Assembly (NCBI GenBank): GCA_031290005.1
Contig: JAITOJ010000075.1
Span: 1-7,562, forward strand
Direction of reading: 5' to 3'
Source: Treponema sp.
GTDB lineage: Bacteria > Spirochaetota > Spirochaetia > Treponematales > Treponemataceae
DNA: 7,562 nucleotides
Below, piece by piece: positions 1 through 5,900 of this stretch. The translations under genes were made by a program, and so were the position numbers. Each line of letters begins with the position of its first letter. Positions within the stretch are counted from its first letter, which is position 1. The notes beneath the pieces are model-generated. The model saw nothing but the letters and a program-made list of their open reading frames with translations. It searched no databases and was not told the DNA's origin.

Positions 1-237
1 ATACGGGCATATTTGGGAGCGATCATGCGCTCGAACAAGAATATCGTAACGGAGGTATTACACATGGGAAAAACGGCGACATTGGATGAAATTTTTGAAG
101 AAACCGGCTTTGCTGCAAGATGGGAGGCTCGCGGTGAGGCTCGTGGTGAGGCTCGTATCTTAAAAGAGATGCGTGTTCCTGTGCCACAAATTGTGGAACG
201 AACCGGCCTTTCGGTGCAGGAGATTGGACGCTTATAA
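1..237 (+). CDS. C-terminal part of Rpn-family (PD-(D/E)XK) nuclease / putative transposase
   Basis: The frame is open from the first base and ends at TAA 235-237, giving 78 residues of a gene whose start lies outside the window. It begins with a helical stretch (AYLGAIMRSNKNIVTEVL), then TLDEIFEETGFAARWEARGEA, and ends with a short helix-turn-helix-like tail (VPQIVERTGLSVQEIGRL). This matches the usual C-terminus of Rpn recombination-promoting nucleases: a degenerate helix, a variable-number G-E-A-R/K repeat, then an 'I-x-x-x-T-G-L-S-x-x-E-I' tail. The catalytic PD-(D/E)XK core is upstream and not visible, so activity cannot be judged. Known members promote RecA-independent recombination and occur in many copies per genome. 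A TTG at 13 and ATGs at 25 and 64 are in frame, but I regard them as internal because the family continues upstream. Identification rests on the tail pattern alone. Confidence 0.72.
   Translation: MRAYLGAIMRSNKNIVTEVLHMGKTATLDEIFEETGFAARWEARGEARGEARILKEMRVPVPQIVERTGLSVQEIGRL
124..156 (+). repeat. 12-bp tandem repeat encoding GEAR units
   Basis: Three near-identical units starting with GAGGCTCG occur at 124-135, 136-147 and 148-156 (the last is partial). They differ only at a C/T third position. They encode E-A-R-G-E-A-R-G-E-A-R in the linker before the C-terminal tail of the Rpn-like protein. Because 12 bp keeps the frame, unit number can vary by slippage without breaking the gene, as is common in this family. 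Confidence 0.85.
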
Positions 238-410
238 TGGTAATGTCAACAAATAGGCAAGAGCAGAACACGCCGTAAGGGATTTGCGATACCCCGTAGT
301 GTCAACTTATTGAAAGACAGAGTATTTAGGTCCTGCATACGGAGGGATTCTAAGGAGCATACGGGGCGGCACATTTACCAATAGTATGACTAATGGCAAA
401 CAGCATCCAT

Positions 411-884
411 TCATGCCCCTACGGTAAGTTTTGGCAGAAGCTCATGTTTCATAATTTTATAATTATTGCACAACACCATCAAATTGCTTTTAGCCGAGGC
501 AGAGAACGTTCCGGTCCCGCCATCTAAAAGGCAGCCCACCTTTTGCCAGAACAAGGTGTCCCACTCATACACGGCTTGCCCATGCAGCGCTTCAAGGTTA
601 TACGTCACCCGGCGTAGTAAATCTATCTTTTTCCCCTGCATGTAATAAATAACGCCGACTTTCTCTTTGATATTGGGCAGTTCATACAGCCGGTGGTGTT
701 TCATATCCTGCCCATGGCGTATGATATATGCCCTGCGGTGATGAGGATAGGTATAATACACCACCGCAGCCCCGCTCATGAATAAGTCGGTCCCGTAATG
801 CGCTATGTCAGACTGCCCCATAAGACGGCCGCGGGCATACACCGTGTAATAATCCGTGTACGGGATATGTACCGTTAAAACCAT
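411..884 (-). CDS. Hypothetical protein, 157 aa, probably leaderless mRNA
   Basis: The ORF runs from ATG (882-884, read leftward) to TGA at 411-413. I do not recognise the family. The product is rich in Tyr, His and basic residues, has no obvious signal peptide or membrane segment, and shows no catalytic motif I can name. It has a possible beta-rich N-terminus (VLTVHIPYTDYYTVYARG), a central basic stretch (YPHHRRAYIIRHGQ) and a Gly/Ser/Thr patch near residue 120 (DGGTGTFSASAKS). Evidence that it is real: a very good promoter directly upstream (-35 TTGATA, 17-bp spacer, extended -10 TAAAAT), divergent orientation to the operon on the right, and no competing plus-strand gene. No Shine-Dalgarno precedes the ATG. 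The -10 box ends 6 nt before it, so the transcript should start on or beside the A of ATG. No clear downstream terminator is visible. Confidence 0.6.
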   Translation of the reverse strand: MVLTVHIPYTDYYTVYARGRLMGQSDIAHYGTDLFMSGAAVVYYTYPHHRRAYIIRHGQDMKHHRLYELPNIKEKVGVIYYMQGKKIDLLRRVTYNLEALHGQAVYEWDTLFWQKVGCLLDGGTGTFSASAKSNLMVLCNNYKIMKHELLPKLTVGA

Positions 885-890
885 AGGGGA

Positions 891-919
891 ATTTTATCAT
901 AAAAGTATATATATATCAA
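891..919 (-). promoter_or_regulatory. Sigma70-type promoter of the leftward hypothetical gene
   Basis: On the minus strand, -35 TTGATA (plus 914-919) is followed by an exact 17-bp spacer and -10 TAAAAT (plus 891-896). TGA just before the -10 forms an extended -10 element. The predicted start is about position 884, the A of the ATG. The -35 box lies 10 bp from the -35 box of the rightward promoter. Confidence 0.7.
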
Positions 920-933
920 TATGAATGTATTGA
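916..933. promoter_or_regulatory. Inverted repeat bridging the two divergent -35 boxes (candidate operator)
   Basis: TCAATA (916-921) and TATTGA (928-933) form a perfect 6-bp dyad separated by 6 bp, with further partial pairing out to 913 and 936. It overlaps both -35 hexamers, so a bound regulator could repress both directions. Two back-to-back TTGA-type -35 boxes create part of this symmetry automatically; only the extra TA on each arm is unexplained. Regulatory use is inference. Confidence 0.3.
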
Positions 934-959
934 CATCTTTTAATCCTGACCCCTATACT
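930..959 (+). promoter_or_regulatory. Sigma70-type promoter of the rightward ArdC-like/methylase-helicase operon
   Basis: A consensus -35 TTGACA (930-935), an 18-bp spacer and -10 TATACT (954-959, 5 of 6 to consensus) predict a start near 966. No other comparably good promoter is seen before the operon genes. This gives a 5' leader of about 45 nt to the ATG at 1011 or 87 nt to the ATG at 1053. An ATG at 921 lies upstream of the -35 box, so it cannot be used by this transcript. Confidence 0.72.
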
Positions 960-964
960 TTACC

Positions 965-977
965 TGTGCGTCGCACA
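965..977. promoter_or_regulatory. 13-nt inverted repeat at predicted transcription start (candidate operator)
   Basis: TGTGCG-T-CGCACA is a perfect 6-bp dyad around one central base, with further C/G and A/T pairs outside a single mismatch. It begins at the predicted +1 of the rightward promoter. A one-base loop cannot close as a full RNA hairpin, so a dimeric DNA-binding repressor is the more natural reading. No regulator gene is visible in the window. Confidence 0.4.
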
Positions 978-996
978 TGTTTTAATCCCGTTCTTC

Positions 997-1055
997 AAGG
1001 AGCAGCGGCAATGTTTCCGCCCGCTTCGGAAGAACAAAGCAAGAGGTGCATTATG
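997..1055 (+). promoter_or_regulatory. Two in-frame start sites for the first ArdC-like gene, each with a Shine-Dalgarno
   Basis: AAGGAG (997-1002) lies 8 nt before ATG 1011. A second site, AAGAGGTG (1041-1048), lies 4 nt before ATG 1053 in the same frame. The first site is the more classical and gives 14 extra residues (MFPPASEEQSKRCI). The second gives a typical N-terminus (MSNETPNAAS). Both follow the predicted transcript start, so either or both may be used. Confidence 0.55.
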
Positions 1056-1607
1056 TCTAACGAAACCCCCAATGCCGCTTCACCGATGAAGCCGGTCAAA
1101 CCGTCCGATGTCCAGCAAACATCGCCCAAGAAACAGATGGCCCAGGATGCCTCGTGGAACAAGTATTTGTTCGCGAAGACCATCGGGAACAAAACCCATC
1201 CGCTCATCCCCGACCAGTCCAACAGCCCTGATTTACGCTCCGACGTCAATCCCATCAAAGGGAAGGCGTACCAGGGCGAGCAAGCCCTGATACTCATGTC
1301 CATCCGGGCCGACAAGGGCTACAAGTCAAATCTTTGGATTACCAAAGAGCAGCTTGACTTCATCAATAACCGCCTGGAATCTGAGGGGCAGGAAACATTC
1401 AAACTGAAGGAAAATGACCAGAAAAGGAGCTGGATTAACACCGTTTTCTCCAAGCCGATACAGACCAGGGAAGGAGGAGTGATCTTTGATATGTCGCGGG
1501 CATCATTCGGCCTCCTGAACCTTGACCAGATTGACGGCACAGAACGAGGCTGTCGAATAAGTCGATTTTATGAATTTGTAAAATTACAATCTGTTATATT
1601 ATTATGA
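1011..1607 (+). CDS. Truncated 5' fragment of the disrupted ArdC-like gene
   Basis: As the DNA stands, translation from 1011 gives 198 aa (184 from 1053) and stops at TGA 1605-1607 inside the inserted element. The last 20 residues (RGCRISRFYEF...) are encoded by the insertion and are not native. The fragment keeps the ArdC-N-like core, including N66 and the G-K-x-Y-x-G segment (numbering from 1053), but loses the C-terminal 131 residues. Promoter and ribosome sites are intact, so it is probably still made. Whether it folds or acts as a truncated ssDNA-binding domain is unknown. Confidence 0.6.
   Translation: MFPPASEEQSKRCIMSNETPNAASPMKPVKPSDVQQTSPKKQMAQDASWNKYLFAKTIGNKTHPLIPDQSNSPDLRSDVNPIKGKAYQGEQALILMSIRADKGYKSNLWITKEQLDFINNRLESEGQETFKLKENDQKRSWINTVFSKPIQTREGGVIFDMSRASFGLLNLDQIDGTERGCRISRFYEFVKLQSVILL
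1543..1545. repeat. Left target-site duplication (AAC)
   Basis: AAC directly precedes the left inverted repeat and is matched by AAC at 1653-1655. Removing the element plus one copy restores the host reading frame, which independently supports these boundaries. Confidence 0.75.
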
Positions 1608-1652
1608 ATTAAAAAATTAATTTTGGCTAAATTTGACTTATTCGACAGTCTC
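1546..1652. mobile_element. 107-bp MITE-like element with 18-bp terminal inverted repeats
   Basis: The left end GAGGCTGTCGAATAAGTC (1546-1563) matches the reverse complement of the right end (1635-1652) at 17 of 18 positions, differing only at base 4 (G versus A). Similarity extends to about 25 bp with two further mismatches. It is flanked by AAC on both sides (1543-1545, 1653-1655), consistent with a 3-bp target duplication. The roughly 70-bp interior is very AT-rich, holds small palindromes (TTGTAA-AA-TTACAA; AATTAA-AAAA-TTAATT), and has no room for a transposase, so it would move in trans. I cannot name the parent IS family: AAC does not fit the TA or TNA target rules of several families with short duplications. 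Confidence 0.85.
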
Positions 1653-1655
1653 AAC
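1653..1655. repeat. Right target-site duplication (AAC)
   Basis: AAC directly follows the right inverted repeat and matches 1543-1545. The C at 1655 plus GC at 1656-1657 rebuilds the CGC (Arg) codon of the uninterrupted gene. Confidence 0.75.
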
Positions 1656-2050
1656 GCTTTATTTCCTGCTTGAAAGAAAACGGCATGTTCAAAATACCCG
1701 AAAAGCAATTCGGCGAAGACCGACGCATAAAGCCCGACGCGTCACCGAAGGAATATATCGCCGCCTGCCTTGCCGCCCAAACCCTCGGCAACAAAATTAT
1801 CACCCCATCCGGTTTCGGCGACACGTTCAAAAAGAACGTCATTACCGAGCTGTCGCGGCAGGCGGTCGGGAAAGACGGGCCGCTTTTTACGCAAACCGGG
1901 CAGCCCCTGCAAAACGTGTACGCCTTTGCCGCCCTTGCCTCATCTTCATATAAAATGGCCCGGACACAAATATCCCTGCTGGAAAACGCGAAAGACGCGG
2001 CACAAAAATCACCCGGAATAAACCTTCCCGGACCTGACTTCGGCATGTAA
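1656..2050 (+). pseudogene. 3' remnant of the disrupted ArdC-like gene
   Basis: Downstream of the insertion the original frame continues as FISCLKENGMFKIPEKQFGE and onward to TAA at 2048-2050. The segment AAQTLGNKIITPSGFG resembles IANTLNADFIVNGDQ of the next gene. A TTG at 1670 and an ATG at 1685 could restart translation, but neither has a good Shine-Dalgarno. I read it as a stranded C-terminal half and not an independent gene. Confidence 0.6.
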
Positions 2051-2053
2051 CAC

Positions 2054-2058
2054 AGGGA
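2054..2058 (+). promoter_or_regulatory. Ribosome binding site of the second ArdC-like gene
   Basis: AGGGA lies 7 nt before ATG 2066 and only 3 nt after the stop of the preceding gene, fixing the start and supporting co-transcription. Confidence 0.6.
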
Positions 2059-2065
2059 CACAGGT

Positions 2066-2818
2066 ATGAATGGCCGCGCCCCCTTTTTCCATTTTACCGA
2101 CATGGCCGGTGAGGCGGCAAAGACCGCTCAATCAGTCCGGCAAACCTTTGTTTCCGCCCTGGATACAGGGGCACTGCCGTTCATTCCTCAAAATGACCTT
2201 TGCGACACAAGCCAAATCACCAACCCCGTCACCCATCTGGCATATCACCAGATTTTTGACCTATTCCTGAAAGAATACTCGTGCCGCAGGGGTTTCAAAA
2301 CTCCCGAATACCTTACCTCCGCTCAAGCCCAAACCGCGTTCTATGCCGGCAACAAAGCCGATGGCCGGGCGCTCATTGAGGGAAGCCGGGGGGTTACCGT
2401 AATAACCAAAACGTACCGGGAATACGGGGCCGAAACGGTCAGGCTGTACAACATGGAACAAATCACTGACCGGGAAACAATCTACCGTTACGGCAGCGCC
2501 TATTCAAAGCCAATCCCGGTAACTTCTTTCACCCGCGCGAGCTTTCCACAGAAACGCGGGGCGTTCCAGCCTATTGCCTGTTCATCAACCGTACCCGCGG
2601 AATACATCGGGCAATATTATATCGCCAATACCCTGAACGCTGATTTTATCGTGAATGGCGATCAAGCAGCCTGTTTTACCCGGAAGGTAAAAAATTACGT
2701 ATACCACAAGGACGCTGACGGGGACGTCAATCCCTTCGCCATCTATCACCTGCTCTGTGACGCTGAAGCCTACTGCCGCTCCCGCGTTACAGATTTTGCC
2801 ATAAGGAGAACCGCATGA
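2066..2818 (+). CDS. ArdC N-terminal-domain-like protein, 250 aa
   Basis: The gene is intact from ATG 2066 (AGGGA 7 nt upstream) to TGA 2816-2818. Visible pattern: NPVTHLAYHQ from residue 53, a GFKTPEYLTSAQ segment at 76-87 (the 'G-[YF]-x-x-P-x-[WY]-[LI]-T-x-x-Q' element), EGSRGVTVITK at 105-115, and ETVRLYNMEQI at 123-133. This order (N-P-x-[TK], then aromatic-[LI]-T-x-x-Q, then G-x-x-G-[VT], then YN-x-x-Q) is typical of the ArdC-N ssDNA-binding domain found in plasmid antirestriction and primase-related proteins. The C-terminal 110 residues are not assigned and contain no HExxH metallopeptidase motif. It starts 15 bp after the disrupted ArdC-like gene, and the similar motif order suggests divergent paralogues. 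Its stop overlaps the next start by ATGA. Likely role: binding or protecting incoming single-stranded DNA; this is inferred from the family. Confidence 0.65.
   Translation: MNGRAPFFHFTDMAGEAAKTAQSVRQTFVSALDTGALPFIPQNDLCDTSQITNPVTHLAYHQIFDLFLKEYSCRRGFKTPEYLTSAQAQTAFYAGNKADGRALIEGSRGVTVITKTYREYGAETVRLYNMEQITDRETIYRYGSAYSKPIPVTSFTRASFPQKRGAFQPIACSSTVPAEYIGQYYIANTLNADFIVNGDQAACFTRKVKNYVYHKDADGDVNPFAIYHLLCDAEAYCRSRVTDFAIRRTA
2803..2808 (+). promoter_or_regulatory. Strong ribosome binding site for the 32-codon ORF
   Basis: AAGGAG lies 6 nt before ATG 2815, inside the end of the ArdC-like gene. It is one of the best ribosome sites in the window, and the only start it serves is the small ORF. Confidence 0.7.
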
Positions 2819-2913
2819 CCATATCTAATAATCCTTCTACTTATTCCGCAATAGAAACAATTAACCAAATCAATACGCAAAACAAAGGACATGCGATGAA
2901 AAAAACCGCATGA
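2815..2913 (+). CDS. 32-aa ORF overlapping both neighbours; small protein or coupling peptide
   Basis: From ATG 2815 to TGA 2911-2913 it encodes a polar, Asn/Thr-rich peptide beginning MTISNNPSTYSAIETI and ending GHAMKKTA. It has no cysteines, signal peptide or membrane helix, and I know no family for it. It overlaps the preceding stop (ATGA 2815-2818) and the next gene's start (ATGA 2910-2913), and has an excellent Shine-Dalgarno. The following methylase-helicase gene has no Shine-Dalgarno of its own, so ribosomes finishing this ORF probably reinitiate there. An internal AAAGGA (2884-2889) before Met-28 (2896) would give a second entry producing just MKKTA before the same stop. It may be a functional small protein, but a translational-coupling role is the better-supported reading. 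Confidence 0.6.
   Translation: MTISNNPSTYSAIETINQINTQNKGHAMKKTA
2884..2889 (+). promoter_or_regulatory. Internal ribosome site feeding the methylase-helicase start
   Basis: AAAGGA lies 6 nt before ATG 2896, which opens a five-codon frame (MKKTA) ending at TGA 2911-2913 on top of ATG 2910. It is too far (20 nt) to serve 2910 directly, so it would act by termination-reinitiation. Confidence 0.4.
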
Positions 2914-5900
2914 AATACAGGCAGCCGGCATTAGACCTCACTCCGCAATTAGATTTTGATTTCTCCGCACCGGAATCTCATCGGAAACCGGAACAAAGCC
3001 AGCCCATATCAAACACGGTGAGTTTTCCAGATACGGCTGAAAAGCCGTTTGGTTCATGGACAGGGTATAACGAACGGCTCAGCCCGCTCAGGCGGGAAGA
3101 AATCAATAACGCGGTTATAGAGAAATTAGCGGAAATAGGGGGGCGGAGGGTCACGGCGGAAGAACGGGAAGATCTCAAACAATATTCCGGGTTTGGCGGG
3201 ATTGCCGCCCATAATGAACGCGGCGTCCTCTACGACTACTACACTTCGCCGCCCATAGCCCGGATGACCTGGGAACTGCTGAACAAAATCGAGGCTATCA
3301 AACCGGGAGACGCCGTCCTGGAACCTTCGTGCGGCACCGGCGTATTTTTTGAAACCGCACAGGCGGCACAGGCGATTCACCCCGGAGTTTCTGTCACGCA
3401 GGAAAGTTTTGAGCAGTTCAACCTTCACAATACCGAACGGTTTGACTACATCATCGGCAACGCCCCCTTCGGCGACCGTACCGCCGATTTAGCCAGGCTT
3501 GACCTGCCCGATGAACGAAACCTTGACCGCTACTTTATCCAGCGTTCCATCGACACCCTTAAACCGGGCGGCGCGATGGCGCTTATCGTTCACGCCGGGG
3601 TGCTCACCAATACGTCAAACACTGCCTGGCGGCTTGAGATCAGCAAAAAAGCCCAATTCATGGGGGCAGTCCAGCTTAACAATCATTCCTTCTCCCACGC
3701 CGCAACCCAGATTCAGCCGGTTATCCTGTTTTTTAAAAAACATCCCCATGAAAACTTCACCCATATCCCCAATCAAGATTTCGCCTCCTCGCCGCTGTAC
3801 AACGCCGAATGGGTAAACGGCGGCTATCTGGACACCCGGGGGCAGCACATTATGGGGGAACTGCGAAAAGGCGAAGGGCAGTGGGGAAGCGATTTAATTA
3901 CCGGGGATATAACCAGGGAAACGATTGCCCGGACACTTGAAAACTGGAAGCATGAAACCCCGTATACGGCGGAACAATATAAAACCGCTGAAAAAGAAGC
4001 CGGACGGTTCATCACCGCACCGGAGGATAAAATCGGCGGCCGGATGTCGCTGACGGAAGAAGAAAGCGGGCAGGTAAGAGAAAAATATCTGAAAACCGGA
4101 CAGCTAAAGATTGTGCAGAGCAATGGGCAGTTTGCCATCTATGTGCTGGGCGATTATTATTCCTGGGAATTACGCTCAAAAGACGGCAATCTGGCGAAGA
4201 AACTGCAATCCGTGCTCGATATATCAAGTGACGTAAAAGAATTGCGGAAAACCATGCGGGCCTCCTGGCACGGCGCCCCCGCAATCGGAATCTTGCAGGA
4301 TGCCGTTAAAGCAAAAATTGAATTATTTGAGAAAACCTTTGGCGGCCCCGCACCGCAGGATAAAGACATAAAACGCTTTTTGCGCCATAACCCGGCAGTC
4401 ACTATCTATGACGGTTTTGCCCGGAGCGGATCGGCTATCCTTAATACCGGCAATCTGTATTCCGCTTCCGGGGAATACATAAACGGCCACAATGAAGCGG
4501 TCCAGGCAATCCGGTACTTAAATGAAAACCTCATCTTGACCACGAAAGAAAATATCGAAAAATACTTCCCCGGTAACGGAGGAGAACTCCTGCATGAATT
4601 TGAAAGAAATCCCGATGTCTTTTACGGGCCAGATCGGAGCTGGGAACTCAGGGAAGACTTTATCTCCGGCAATGTGTATCAAAAAATAGATTCCCTTGCC
4701 GCCCTGAAAGAAAGCCGAACAGATGAAGCGCACAAGATACAATACGGGATTGACGAGCTCAAAAAAGCCGTCCATTGGATCCCCATAGAACAGGCCGATT
4801 TTTCAGGCCAGTCCGCCTGGATCCCCGCAAATATCATCGGCGACTGGATAACGTCAGAAGACGGGCTGCATAAGGCGTTTTTAATCCCCCGTGAAGCGCA
4901 ATTGGCAAAAAACAATACCGGGAAATGGGGGGTGCGGTATATTACCGGTTGCAGAAAATTTAATCGGGAAACAAGAGAATCCGACCTGATGCCTGCCGGT
5001 GAATGGTACAAAGTAAATGCCCCGGTGATTTATTACCTCAACGGAGAAAAACAGCGGAACCGGACTGATACCGAAGCAGAAAACGCGCATTTTACTGAAA
5101 GCTTCAAGAGTTACATCGCAAACCATCCCGATTACCGTGAACAACTGGAAACCGCCTTTAACCGGCTTTTTAACTCCGAAATAAAAGCGCCCACCAAAAC
5201 CTATCCTGTCTATATTGAGGGGTGGAATGATGATATAAACCGCCGGGGGAAGATACTCAAAGGCCACCAATGGCAGTCTTTCCATCATCTCTACCGGGAA
5301 GGCAAAGGCATTTCCGCCCTGGGCACGGGATTTGGAAAAACCCTCACCGGTATCGCCCTGGCAGCCATTCTACAGCAGGAAGGCAGGGCCGCCCGCCTCT
5401 TTTTCCAGGTACCGAACAATAAGGTCAAAGACTGGGCTGCCGAATTTCACGACGTGCTGCCCAATAAAATTATCCGGTATATCGACCCCGAAAGAAAAGG
5501 GTACGGCAGCCGCGAAAACCGGTACAAATGGTATCAGGAAATAGCAAATTCCAAGTTTGATATTCTTATTATGGGCGAAAGCTCCGCAAGCGAAATTTCC
5601 CTGAACACGGAAAACGACCGCCTCATTTCAGATGAAGTTATCAGCAAATATGTCGCTGAAAAAGCCGGGGAAGAGTCTTCCCGGTACGGGGAAGAAGTAC
5701 GCCTTGCAGCCGAATATAAACTGCAAAACGGCAAAAGCAACAAAACCATCACTTTTGAAGACTTCGGCTGCAGCGCTTTGTTTGTGGATGAAGCCCATAA
5801 TTACAAAAATCTGTTTACCTCCTCCACCGCCCGTGAAATCGGGCTTAACGACGGCAGGAGAAGCGACCGCGCACTGTCGCTGTTCAAAAAATGCGAGTAT

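Larger units (their letters stand above)
1011..2050 (+). pseudogene. ArdC N-terminal-domain-like gene, disrupted by a 107-bp miniature transposon
   Basis: The frame from ATG 1011 (or 1053) reads to codon GAA at 1542-1544 and is then broken by an insertion at 1546-1652. Deleting the insertion plus one copy of its 3-bp AAC duplication joins '...DGTER' to 'FISCLKENGMFK...' in one frame to TAA at 2048-2050. The restored protein has 309 aa from the first start or 295 from the second. It carries the ArdC-N pattern near residue 66 (counted from 1053): NPIKGKAYQGEQALILMSIRADKGY, split here as NPIKGKAYQG then EQALILMSIRADKGY, followed by an aromatic-ITKEQ segment. ArdC-N domains bind single-stranded DNA and occur in plasmid antirestriction proteins. 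The zinc-metallopeptidase domain of full ArdC (HExxH) is absent. It is the first gene of the operon, 15 bp before its likely paralogue. Assignment is by motif pattern only; the interruption itself is clear. Confidence 0.75.

Noticed and set aside
238..410. Short direct repeats TGTCAAC (244-250, 300-306) and GCATACGG (335-342, 357-364) as a possible attachment site or element remnant
   Set aside because: They are 7-8 bp, unpaired with any larger structure, and expected by chance at this length. No integrase or inverted ends nearby. I see no gene or convincing terminator here.
905..916. TATATATATA run as a functional repeat or origin
   Set aside because: It is simply the spacer of the leftward promoter; no iterons or DnaA-like boxes surround it.
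921..1010. ATG at 921 as the start of the first operon gene
   Set aside because: It lies upstream of the -35 box of the best promoter, has no Shine-Dalgarno, and would add residues overlapping the whole promoter region.
1546..1652. The insertion as an intrinsic terminator or attenuator
   Set aside because: Its inverted repeats are about 71 nt apart with no U-tract after the right arm. The target duplication and frame repair show a transposon origin.
1770..2021. Alternative plus-strand frame over the 3' half of the disrupted gene
   Set aside because: The restored frame through 1655-2050 joins exactly to the upstream half; the alternative product is a low-complexity Ser/Pro/Arg shadow.
2815..2913. 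Small ORF as a frameshifted N-terminus of the methylase-helicase
   Set aside because: It has its own strong Shine-Dalgarno, the helicase frame has a stop at 2862-2864, and the helicase N-terminus from 2910 leads cleanly into family-typical sequence.
3824..4284. Open frames on the minus strand opposite the methylase-helicase (also 4679-5288, 6401-6998 and others)
   Set aside because: They are antisense to a continuous frame with clear methyltransferase and helicase motifs. They lack ribosome sites and recognisable domains.
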